Source of the DNA: an uncultured Sulfurovum sp. | Lineage (GTDB): Bacteria > Campylobacterota > Campylobacteria > Campylobacterales > Sulfurovaceae | Length of the DNA: 41,232 nt | Direction of reading: 5' to 3' | NCBI GenBank assembly: GCA_902727915.1 | Contig: CACVAU010000017.1 | Location: forward strand, 1-41,232 | Part shown: one piece after another, positions 34,182 through 41,232 of the stretch | Position numbering within the stretch: position 1 is the first letter of the stretch | How the letters are laid out: the number at the start of each line of letters is the position of its first letter | The notes under the pieces: model-generated | The model's input: only the letters and a program-made list of their open reading frames with translations | Told to the model about the DNA's origin: nothing | Databases searched by the model: none | Translations under genes and position numbers: made by a program

Positions 34182-36269
34182 ATGAGCATAGACTTAACAT
34201 CACCAGACCTTTATTTCAACCGTGAGCTATCATGGTTAAAGTTTAACTCACGCGTACTTGCACAAGCAAAAAATAAATCTCTACCTCCTTTAGAACGTTT
34301 AAAATTTCTTGCTATTTATGGTACGAACTTAGATGAGTTTTACATGATTCGTGTAGCAGGTTTAAAAGCTCTTTTTAAAGCAAGGGTTCAAGAAACAGGC
34401 ATTGACAAACTAACACCCACAGAACAACTCAATGCCATTCATAAAACCATTCATAAAGAGCAAAAAACTGTTGAGTCCACCTTTAGCAATATTATGCAAG
34501 ATTTAAAAGAACATAATATTACAATTAAAAGTTTTAATGAACTTAGTGCTAAACATCAAAGTAGTATCGAAGATGAATTTTTTGAACAACTCTATCCTGT
34601 AATTATGCCCATTGCCATTGATGCCACACACCCTTTCCCTCATCTGAACAATCTTAGTTTTGCATTGGCACTCAAACTTGAAGATAAGAAAGGCAATATC
34701 AAACATGGACTTATTCGACTGCCTAGAATCTTACCCCGTTTTCTTAAAGTAGATCACTGTTATGTCCCCATTGAAAGTGTGGTAGATCATTTCTCAGGAG
34801 AACTTTTCAGTGGTTTTAAAAAAATAGCCTCTACACCTTTTAGGGTTACAAGAAACGCTGATTTAGAAATTGAAGAAGAAGAGGCTGATGACTTCATCGA
34901 AATTATGGAAGAAGGCTTACGTACAAGAAATAGAGGTATGCTAGTTCGTTTAGAATTAATGGAGGGAGTTGACAGTGACTTACTTAAGTTTTTAACAACC
35001 CACCTAGAACTTGACCCTCATGATATTTATCAATATAATATCCCTCTTAACCTTGGTACACTTTGGAGTATTGTGGGAGAAGCTACCCTTTCTCACTTAA
35101 CCCTACCGACTTACAGTCCTAAAAATCTTCCTCCTTTTGCCGAAAATAAAAATATTTTTAAAGCCATTGAAAAACAAGATGTATTACTTTATCATCCTTT
35201 TGAAAGCTTTGATCCTGTAGTGCGTTTTATTAAAGAAGCTGCTGGTGATCCACAAACCCTTTCCATTCGCATAACACTTTATCGTGTGGGAAAAAATTCA
35301 CCCATTGTTAAAGCACTTATTAAAGCAGCAAAAGCTGGAAAACAGGTTACCGTATTACTAGAACTTAAAGCACGATTTGATGAAGAAAATAATTTACATT
35401 GGGCAAAAGCCTTAGAAGAAGCAGGTGCGCATGTAATTTATGGAATAAAAGGACTTAAAGTTCATGCTAAAGTAGCACAAGTTACGAAAAGAAAAGAAAA
35501 CAAACTACAAGCCTATGTTCATCTAGGAACAGGTAATTACAACCCTATTACCTCACGTATTTATACCGATGTTTCTTACTTTACTTCTAAAGCAGAATTT
35601 AACAAAGATGTCACAAAATTTTTTCATTTTATTACAGGGTTCTCAAACCATAGTAAACTGAAAACATTAACCCTTGCTCCTGAACATATTAAACCCAAAC
35701 TAATCTCAATGATTGAACATGAAGCCAGTTACAAAAAAAATGGTCATATCGTATTAAAAGCAAATTCATTGGTTGACCCAGATATCATTCAAGCACTCTA
35801 TAATGCTTCTATTGTTGGGGTTAAAATTCAACTTATTATTCGTGGCGTATGTACCTTAAGACCTGGTATTAAAAATGTAAGTGAAAATATTAGTGTGCAT
35901 TCAATTATTGGAAAATATCTTGAACATCCACGCATTTATGTTTTTAAACATGATGAAAATGAATGTTATATCTCTTCAGCTGATTTAATGCCACGAAATC
36001 TCATTCGCCGTATTGAAATTTTAACACCCATTAAAGAATCCTCACTTAAGCAAAAAATTAAACAACTACTCTCTGTGCAATTACAAGACAACCAACTCTC
36101 TTGGCGTCTTAAAAGTTCAGGTGAATACAAACAGGTCAAACAACATGATAACAAAGCCATTAATAATCATGAAATTTTAGAAGACTACATGACAACCATT
36201 CACAACAGAAATCAAAAAGAAACCCCCGAATATGTGACCAAATTAGCACAAAAAGTATTAAAGGATTAA
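34182..36269 (+). CDS. ppk1: Polyphosphate kinase PPK1 (695 aa)
   Basis: PPK1 makes polyphosphate from ATP, reversibly. The N-terminal domain begins LYFNRELSWLKFNSRVL. The two phospholipase-D-like catalytic domains carry the autophosphorylated His in GLKVHAKVA (about residue 430), HLGTGNYNP, and the second site YISSADLMPRNLIRRIE near 595-611. The length is normal. It is followed two bases later by the carbonic-anhydrase-like gene. Confidence 0.97.
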   Translation: MSIDLTSPDLYFNRELSWLKFNSRVLAQAKNKSLPPLERLKFLAIYGTNLDEFYMIRVAGLKALFKARVQETGIDKLTPTEQLNAIHKTIHKEQKTVESTFSNIMQDLKEHNITIKSFNELSAKHQSSIEDEFFEQLYPVIMPIAIDATHPFPHLNNLSFALALKLEDKKGNIKHGLIRLPRILPRFLKVDHCYVPIESVVDHFSGELFSGFKKIASTPFRVTRNADLEIEEEEADDFIEIMEEGLRTRNRGMLVRLELMEGVDSDLLKFLTTHLELDPHDIYQYNIPLNLGTLWSIVGEATLSHLTLPTYSPKNLPPFAENKNIFKAIEKQDVLLYHPFESFDPVVRFIKEAAGDPQTLSIRITLYRVGKNSPIVKALIKAAKAGKQVTVLLELKARFDEENNLHWAKALEEAGAHVIYGIKGLKVHAKVAQVTKRKENKLQAYVHLGTGNYNPITSRIYTDVSYFTSKAEFNKDVTKFFHFITGFSNHSKLKTLTLAPEHIKPKLISMIEHEASYKKNGHIVLKANSLVDPDIIQALYNASIVGVKIQLIIRGVCTLRPGIKNVSENISVHSIIGKYLEHPRIYVFKHDENECYISSADLMPRNLIRRIEILTPIKESSLKQKIKQLLSVQLQDNQLSWRLKSSGEYKQVKQHDNKAINNHEILEDYMTTIHNRNQKETPEYVTKLAQKVLKD

Positions 36270-36271
36270 GC

Positions 36272-36799
36272 ATGTTAATTAACTATAAAAACTGGACACC
36301 AGAACTTAAAAAGGGTGCATGGATAGCCGAAGGTTCTACTGTCATTGGACGTACTATTATGGGTGAAGACTCAGCTGTGTGGTTTGGTTGTGTGGTTCGT
36401 GGAGATGTTCATCATATTAGTATTGGTGACCGTTCAAATATACAAGACCTCTCCATGGTTCATGTTACGCATCATAAAAGAGAAGATATGACTGATGGGA
36501 ACCCTACTGTTATTGGTAATGATGTAACAGTCGGTCATAGAGTAATGCTTCATGGTTGTACCATTGAAGATGCCTGTCTTATTGGAATGTCAGCTACCAT
36601 TTTAGATGGAGCTGTTATTGGAAAAGAATCCATTGTAGGTGCCAGTTCACTGGTCACTAAAAATAAAATATTTCCTCCAAAAAGCCTTATAATGGGCAGT
36701 CCTGCTAAACGTATTCGAGAACTAACAGATGCTGAAGTTGCAGAACTTTATGATTCAGCAGCACGTTATGTTGAATTTAAAAACAATTACATTGACTAA
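36272..36799 (+). CDS. Gamma-carbonic-anhydrase-like hexapeptide protein (175 aa)
   Basis: A left-handed beta-helix with hexapeptide repeats (VIGRTIMG, SIGDRSNIQD, VIGNDVTVGH, VIGKESIVGA). Three His candidates for zinc lie in VHVTHHK and VGHRVMLHG. It belongs to the YrdA/CaiE/gamma-CA family, where some members have carbonic anhydrase activity and others do not. The gene begins two bases after the ppk1 stop and is co-transcribed. Confidence 0.9.
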   Translation: MLINYKNWTPELKKGAWIAEGSTVIGRTIMGEDSAVWFGCVVRGDVHHISIGDRSNIQDLSMVHVTHHKREDMTDGNPTVIGNDVTVGHRVMLHGCTIEDACLIGMSATILDGAVIGKESIVGASSLVTKNKIFPPKSLIMGSPAKRIRELTDAEVAELYDSAARYVEFKNNYID

Positions 36800-36812
36800 A
36801 TAAAGAGGCTCA

Positions 36813-36887
36813 ATGACGATTTCACTATTTCATTATTTTTCTCTTCTTAATATTTTGTACCATATTTTAGCTAAGAAACAGAGATAA
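36813..36887 (+). CDS. Possible small hydrophobic peptide (24 aa)
   Basis: ATG at 36813 follows AGAGG by 4 bases and encodes MTISLFHYFSLLNILYHILA with KKQR at the end: one hydrophobic helix with a basic tail. That pattern fits a small membrane peptide. The frame is short enough to arise by chance, and the evidence is only composition plus ribosome site. Confidence 0.3.
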   Translation: MTISLFHYFSLLNILYHILAKKQR

Positions 36888-36939
36888 GGAACAAGAAAAC
36901 ACATTTTTATGTTAAAATTAAATAAAAAGGATTTTAATT

Positions 36940-38118
36940 ATGTATAAAATAAAAAAATTAAGTCTATTAGCACTTATTTTACTACTGGCTACTGGTTGTA
37001 TTCAAAGACAAGCAGCCCATACTGTCCAAAACCCTAATAACCTACCTATTTCACCTACTTACTCTATTCCTAACACTCCAAGTATTTATCAACCAAACCC
37101 AATATATACTGAACCCATTCAAGCTATTGAGCCTGAATATATTCCACAAAAAACTCCTTATTTACAAGGTGCTTATGGTACAAACTATCAATTAAAACAA
37201 TTTATTAATACCATATCTAAAAAACATAAGTATGACAGATATGAACTCAATGCAATATTTTCAACAGTTAACCGAGATACCGAAGCACTCAAAAAATACA
37301 ATGTATTTAAAACAGCAAAGCCCACCCATTCAAAAACAACACAAATTGGTTCATGGGATAAATATCGTGGAAACTTTTTAACCACAACTCGGATTAATGA
37401 AGGGGTCAGTTTTTGGCATGAAAATGCCCATTACTTAAATAAAGCAGCCCAAAAATATGGAGTACCACCAGAATACATTGTAGGTATTATTGGGGTAGAA
37501 ACAAACTTTGGTAGCTACACAGGTAAACACTCTGTACTCAATGCCTTAACAACGCTATCACTGGAATATAAAAAACGTTCAAAATTCTTTACTTCTGAAT
37601 TAGAAAACTACTTACTTATGTTAAGAGATGAAAAAGTACACCCCCAAAAAATTAAAGGTTCCTATGCAGGTGCTTTTGGTTTAGCTCAATTTATGCCCAG
37701 TTCTTTTAGAGATTATGCTGTGGATTTTGATGGAGATGGAAAAATTAACCTTTTTAATAAGGCAGATGCCATTGGAAGTATTGCCAACTATTTTATAGGT
37801 AAAGGAAAATGGCAACCACGTATGCCTGTTACCCTCATGACTTATTATAATAAAAGTAGGTTTTATGGTTTGCCTACAGGTCATAAAACAATGTACACAC
37901 AACGCCACCTCTACCAATTGGGAATGCGTCCTAGTTCAAACTTCTTTGGATATAAAGGCGATGTATCTTTAATTAAACTCAGTAAATATAATAGAGATGA
38001 GTTATGGTGGGGAACACCAAATTTTCGTGCGATAACACGTTATAATCCCAAAGACCATTATGCAATGGCTGTTCACCAATTATCATTAGCCATTAGAAAA
38101 GCTAAGTATGGTCGATAA
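36940..38118 (+). CDS. mltB: Lytic murein transglycosylase B-like lipoprotein (392 aa)
   Basis: The lipoprotein signal ends in lipobox ATGC (Cys20), so it is probably on the outer membrane. A Pro/Asn-rich linker (20-75) leads to the MltB domain, about 80-390. The catalytic Glu is Glu187 in VGIIGVETNFGSYTGKHS, and GSYAGAFGLAQFMPSSFRDYAVDFDGDG is typical of the family (about 232-260). It cleaves the glycan strand to 1,6-anhydro-muropeptides. Own promoter probable in the 140-bp gap; a palindrome ends the gene. Confidence 0.93.
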   Translation: MYKIKKLSLLALILLLATGCIQRQAAHTVQNPNNLPISPTYSIPNTPSIYQPNPIYTEPIQAIEPEYIPQKTPYLQGAYGTNYQLKQFINTISKKHKYDRYELNAIFSTVNRDTEALKKYNVFKTAKPTHSKTTQIGSWDKYRGNFLTTTRINEGVSFWHENAHYLNKAAQKYGVPPEYIVGIIGVETNFGSYTGKHSVLNALTTLSLEYKKRSKFFTSELENYLLMLRDEKVHPQKIKGSYAGAFGLAQFMPSSFRDYAVDFDGDGKINLFNKADAIGSIANYFIGKGKWQPRMPVTLMTYYNKSRFYGLPTGHKTMYTQRHLYQLGMRPSSNFFGYKGDVSLIKLSKYNRDELWWGTPNFRAITRYNPKDHYAMAVHQLSLAIRKAKYGR

Positions 38119-38146
38119 CTTATAAAGTACGGAAACAATTATTCAC

Positions 38147-38167
38147 AGGTTCAATTTAATTGAACCT
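38147..38167. terminator. Palindrome between mltB and the exonuclease gene
   Basis: AGGTTCAATTTAATTGAACCT is a near-perfect palindrome between convergent genes and can form an 8-10-bp hairpin. It matches the arms of the priA element except for two compensating changes. Confidence 0.5.
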
Positions 38168-38909
38168 AAACACTCTCTAATAGTCTTTCCAAAGTATATT
38201 TCAAATCTTCATCTAACTCCAAAGATTTTAACATCCATTTAATATAACGTACATCAGAATGTGCAATATCTTGAATTTCTTCACCTTTATACTTTCCAAA
38301 CTTAAAAGTTTTCATCATAACAGGGGTATTGGTCAACTCTTCAAGTTTCACCATAGGATTTACATCAGGATACTTCTTTTTCACTCTTGCTACCAACTCA
38401 GACAAAAAGAGTTTCATTACCAATACATCACCAATGGCATCATGTGCTTTAATCGTAATATTATATTTAGTAGCTTCAGCTTGTTCTTTTTTATAAAGTT
38501 CTAATGCGTATCGTAAATATTGTAAACGATGATAATTTGCATCAGGAAAAAGATGTTTAGCACAACGAAGGGTATCGATTAATTTCATAGAATTTTGAAA
38601 ACCCTCTTTTTTGAGCATTCCTAAATCAAATGAAATATTATGGGCAATTAAATAGTTATTTTCATTATTTAATCCAGCCAAATCATTCCAAAATCTCGTA
38701 GCTAAAAAAGGTGTTTTTCCTTCTATCATATTAGGTGTAATATTATGAACTTCCATGGCTTCAGTTTTTATGGCTACTTCAGAAGAACACAGTTCATCAT
38801 ATACTTGTACTTCTCCTTTTGTTCCAATAACCATAGCACCCACTTGAATAATTCTATCATCAGCTTGATTACCTGTTGTCTCAGTATCAAATAATACATA
38901 TTTCGTCAT
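38166..38909 (-). CDS. DEDDh 3'-5' exonuclease with DUF3820-like tail (247 aa)
   Basis: ExoI motif FDTETTG (Asp8, Glu10), ExoII AHNISFDLGML (about 109-119) and ExoIII AHDAIGDVLV with His and Asp (about 154-163) make a complete DnaQ-type exonuclease. The last 50 residues (FKFGKYKGEEIQDIAHSD, YIKWMLKSL) match the DUF3820 tail often joined to such nucleases. It may act in DNA repair or as a separate proofreading unit. It starts just before the membrane-protein gene ends, with one base between them. Confidence 0.9.
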   Translation of the reverse strand: MTKYVLFDTETTGNQADDRIIQVGAMVIGTKGEVQVYDELCSSEVAIKTEAMEVHNITPNMIEGKTPFLATRFWNDLAGLNNENNYLIAHNISFDLGMLKKEGFQNSMKLIDTLRCAKHLFPDANYHRLQYLRYALELYKKEQAEATKYNITIKAHDAIGDVLVMKLFLSELVARVKKKYPDVNPMVKLEELTNTPVMMKTFKFGKYKGEEIQDIAHSDVRYIKWMLKSLELDEDLKYTLERLLESV

Positions 38910-38910
38910 T

Positions 38911-39519
38911 TTAATTCTCTTTTTTATTAGATTTTTTCATATTTTTTTTAAAATTTTTCATATAAGTATAAAAAGCTTTTAACTCCTTCAAAAATGAACT
39001 CTCTTGGGCAAAATATTTTGCTTTAAAAGCTCTCCACTTTGCTTTGATTGCAACTTTTAACTCAGCCATATACGCCATCATACGTTTATAACTTTCTCGC
39101 TCTTTTAACCAATCAATACCACTCATCAATTTGAGATATGCCCAATTAAACCAATTAAAACTCAGTAACTTATCTTTTCCTACCTTAAATAACCAAAAAA
39201 CAAAAGCTGCTATGGGTATTTTAGCAATGTATAAGAACAAACCTAAAATAACTTGCCCCTGAACAAAAAAGACACCAGCCAAAAGACCAGCAGCTTCAAC
39301 AGCCAAAAGTAAGATAGTAAAAACGGTTAAAACAACATAACGATGAGTATCTTGCACTTTGACTTCAAGTCGTTGCGTAATTTGTAAAGATTCAATCTTA
39401 TTGTAAATGGGCTTTGCTATGCCTTCCCAAATTATCTCTTCAAAAAGTATAAAAAGAAAAACAAGTATAAATTGAAATACAAGCAGTACCCGACCAAAAA
39501 TTTTATTAAAAAATCCCAC
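38911..39519 (-). CDS. Membrane protein with basic helical C-terminus (202 aa)
   Basis: Three hydrophobic segments at about 10-28, 59-82 and 86-112 precede a long basic, helical C-terminal half (KVAIKAKWRAFKAKYFA) ending KKSNKKEN. I do not recognise a function. The gene lies directly upstream of the exonuclease in the same run. Confidence 0.7.
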   Translation of the reverse strand: MGFFNKIFGRVLLVFQFILVFLFILFEEIIWEGIAKPIYNKIESLQITQRLEVKVQDTHRYVVLTVFTILLLAVEAAGLLAGVFFVQGQVILGLFLYIAKIPIAAFVFWLFKVGKDKLLSFNWFNWAYLKLMSGIDWLKERESYKRMMAYMAELKVAIKAKWRAFKAKYFAQESSFLKELKAFYTYMKNFKKNMKKSNKKEN

Positions 39520-39611
39520 AAAAAATCCTTATGAATTAGTAATGAAATTATAACAAATAATAGTAAAGGTTATAATAAAAAGTCTTAGAGTAAAAATGGG
39601 AATAATGGAAG

Positions 39612-39641
39612 GTTTTAAAATGAGAGAGAAGAACCTCTCAT
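39612..39641 (-). terminator. Terminator of the rimM-trmD-rplS operon
   Basis: On the minus strand ATGAGAG and CTCTCAT form a 7-bp stem around 8 bases and are followed by TTTAAAA. It stands about 50 bases after the rplS stop. Confidence 0.6.
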
Positions 39642-39690
39642 CAGGAGTCTGAGAAATAAACTCCAAATAAATAAATTTAAAAGTCGAAGA

Positions 39691-40050
39691 CTACTTTCTT
39701 CTAAGCTCTTTAATTCTTGCTTTTTTACCTTTAAGCGCTCTAAGATAGAAAAGTTTCGCACGTCTAACTCTACCACGTCTAAGTACTTCTATTTTTTCAA
39801 TTGAATCAGAATATACAGGGAAAACTCTTTCTACACCAACAGAGTTCGCACCAATTTTTCTAACATTCATTGTTCTACCTGTTCCTTGACCTCTAACAGC
39901 AATACAAACACCTTCAAAAGCCTGAACTCTAGTTTTTTCACCCTCTTTAATAGTTACATGAACTCTTAAAGTATCACCTGCTCTAAATTCTGGAACAGAT
40001 TTGTTTTCTAATTGTGCTTGTTCAAAGCTTTCAATATATTTATTTCTCAT
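39691..40050 (-). CDS. rplS: 50S ribosomal protein L19 (119 aa)
   Basis: Full-length L19, starting [15 protein letters not shown] and including [28 protein letters not shown] and [16 protein letters not shown]. It sits at the 30S-50S contact. It ends the rimM-trmD-rplS operon and has a terminator behind it. Confidence 0.98.
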   Translation of the reverse strand: MRNKYIESFEQAQLENKSVPEFRAGDTLRVHVTIKEGEKTRVQAFEGVCIAVRGQGTGRTMNVRKIGANSVGVERVFPVYSDSIEKIEVLRRGRVRRAKLFYLRALKGKKARIKELRRK

Positions 40051-40086
40051 GGTTTCACCTTATAAATTCATTGCTCATTTGAGCTT

Positions 40087-40755
40087 CTAGCGCATATCTG
40101 GTCTAAAGTATTTTGTTTTACATTTAGCCATAGCACTTTTTAAGTCCGAAATTTTACCGTGATTTCCCTTTAAAAATTCTTGGGGAACTCCAATTTCATT
40201 ATAGACCTTTGGCTTAGAAAAAGAAGGGGCTTCAAGCTTAGAGAGTTCAAAACTCTCAATACTTAATGAGTCAGCATTTCCCAACACACCTTCAACATTT
40301 CTAGCAATCGCATCACACATCATCAGAGAAGGCAATTCGCCTCCTGTTAAAATGAAATCTCCTACAGAAAATAGTTCATCTGCTTCTTCAATAAAACGTT
40401 CATCCATACCTTCATAGCGTCCTGAAACAAAAACAACGTGCTCTTTAGAAGCTAAACGTTTTGCATCATTTTGCGTAAAAGGTTTTCCAACAGGTGTTGC
40501 CACAATAACGTAAGCCTTTGGAGATTTCTCTCTTATGGCTCTAACTGTGTCAAAAAGAGGTTGAGGTGTCATTAACATCCCAGCTCCCCCACCTATCATG
40601 GGTTCATCAACTTTCATATGTTTGTTTTTTGTATAATTACGAGGATTCATAAAATCAACAAACATCAATTGTTTCTCTATGGCTCTAGCTAAAATAGAGT
40701 CAGAGAAGTATCCCTCAACAATCTGAGGAAAAAGTGTCATAAAAGTAAACTTCAA
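40087..40755 (-). CDS. trmD: tRNA (guanine-N1)-methyltransferase TrmD (222 aa)
   Basis: TrmD methylates G37 of tRNAs. The trefoil-knot SAM site shows VSGRYEGMDERF, FSVGDFILTGGELP and EPMIGGGAGM. The length is normal for the short epsilon type. It follows rimM by 15 bp and precedes rplS by 36 bp. Confidence 0.97.
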   Translation of the reverse strand: MKFTFMTLFPQIVEGYFSDSILARAIEKQLMFVDFMNPRNYTKNKHMKVDEPMIGGGAGMLMTPQPLFDTVRAIREKSPKAYVIVATPVGKPFTQNDAKRLASKEHVVFVSGRYEGMDERFIEEADELFSVGDFILTGGELPSLMMCDAIARNVEGVLGNADSLSIESFELSKLEAPSFSKPKVYNEIGVPQEFLKGNHGKISDLKSAMAKCKTKYFRPDMR

Positions 40756-40770
40756 AATACAACTTTTTCT

Positions 40771-41232
40771 TTAACTAGCTTCAAGTATCTCTTTAGCATC
40801 TTTAGTAGTCACAATCTGTTTCTCAACATCTGTTTCCAACACATATCTTTCAATATACGGCACTAAAAATGTTGTAGAAAAACCCTCTTTAACCAAAGCT
40901 TCATCAGTTTCAATAAACATATAGTTTACCTCAGCCAAACGTTGCATTTCAGCAATTTTTCCTAGCTTAACACCATCTTCTTCAACTTCACACTTTTCAA
41001 TCTCAAACCAAAAGTGTTCACCCTCTTCTAGTTCACAACGCTCTCTAGTCTCTTCTAGTGAAGCATAGATTTTAGCATTGGTAAGTTTTTTAGCATAGTC
41101 AACACCTTCATAGCCTTTAAAACAAATTATTCCACGGTCAAGATTTATTTTTAAAATCTCAAGTGGACCAGAAGAAGTTTGAAAGGTGTATCCTACCTTA
41201 AACTGTTCTGGAAAATCTGTATGGATATGAAG
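40771..41232 (-). CDS. rimM: 16S rRNA processing protein RimM (5' end outside window)
   Basis: The visible 153 C-terminal residues start LHIHTDFPEQFKVGYTFQTS. They contain the N-domain and linker motif (KGYEGVDYAKKLTNAKIY), EEGEHFWFEIEKCEVEEDG, and the PRC-barrel end STTFLVPYIERYV. RimM helps 30S assembly by binding S19. The PRC part has drifted from the usual GTV-x5-TGA form. The stop is 15 bp before trmD. Confidence 0.92.
   Translation of the reverse strand, partial: LHIHTDFPEQFKVGYTFQTSSGPLEILKINLDRGIICFKGYEGVDYAKKLTNAKIYASLEETRERCELEEGEHFWFEIEKCEVEEDGVKLGKIAEMQRLAEVNYMFIETDEALVKEGFSTTFLVPYIERYVLETDVEKQIVTTKDAKEILEAS

Noticed and set aside
1..41232. tRNA, rRNA, CRISPR arrays, insertion sequences, integrase genes
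   Set aside because: I looked for cloverleaf ends, regularly spaced repeats and transposase or integrase motifs and found none I could support.

Overview
The window reads as chromosomal DNA of a low-GC member of the Campylobacterota (Epsilonproteobacteria), free-living rather than host-reduced. Evidence is the AT-rich sequence, dense same-strand gene runs, a short ComEC lacking the beta-lactamase part, a rimM-trmD-rplS block, and the order uvrB / small protein / pilins / priA / ispG, which I recall as broadly similar to the uvrB-priA-ispG area of Campylobacter jejuni. I cannot assign a genus.

Left end (1-8178, all minus strand): an accessory region. Its core is a retron. A structured non-coding RNA (5512-5727) has a perfect 14-bp a1/a2 repeat and a perfect 27-bp msd stem. 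It lies just upstream of a retron reverse transcriptase (3901-5454) with NAxxH, QGxxxSP, YADD and VTG motifs. A WGR-domain/HEAT-repeat protein of 1063 aa follows 12 bp later, and a third gene, joined by TAATG, runs off the left edge. Upstream, behind an AT-rich terminator, are a trypsin-like protease with a zinc ribbon and a C-terminally anchored protein of unknown function.

8313-17226 (minus): envelope and lipid genes (DUF945 protein, L,D-transpeptidase lipoprotein, PlsC-like acyltransferase, CDP-diglyceride synthase, CDP-alcohol phosphatidyltransferase). The lipid genes are split by a second accessory block: a Fic AMPylase with a well-formed promoter and direct repeats, a decayed zinc-ribbon gene, and a two-gene module of a DUF726 alpha/beta hydrolase plus a PH-like/TerB-like/glycine-rich membrane protein.

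17227-22535 (mixed strands): remnant of a repeat-domain surface protein, an orphan 7TM (DISM) histidine kinase, YjdF, a 58-aa protein, a choline-kinase-like phosphotransferase that may have an in-frame membrane anchor before its first ATG, a zinc-ribbon methyltransferase and a Cys-rich exported peptide.

22536-32025 (minus): a long housekeeping run read from right to left: small conserved protein, two type IV/II pilin-like proteins, priA, ispG, dnaB (with a P-loop intein carrying a LAGLIDADG endonuclease), comEC, rhomboid protease, papain/transglutaminase-like lipoprotein. priA appears to start at ATT under an RBS buried in a hairpin, and carries a 69-bp palindromic element in frame.

32131-38118 (plus): uvrB, ppk1, gamma-carbonic-anhydrase-like protein, a possible 24-aa peptide and mltB. 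38166-41232 (minus): DEDDh exonuclease, a membrane protein, then rplS, trmD and the 3' part of rimM.

The main candidate system is the retron with its WGR-HEAT partner; the bPH-TerB plus DUF726 pair is the second.
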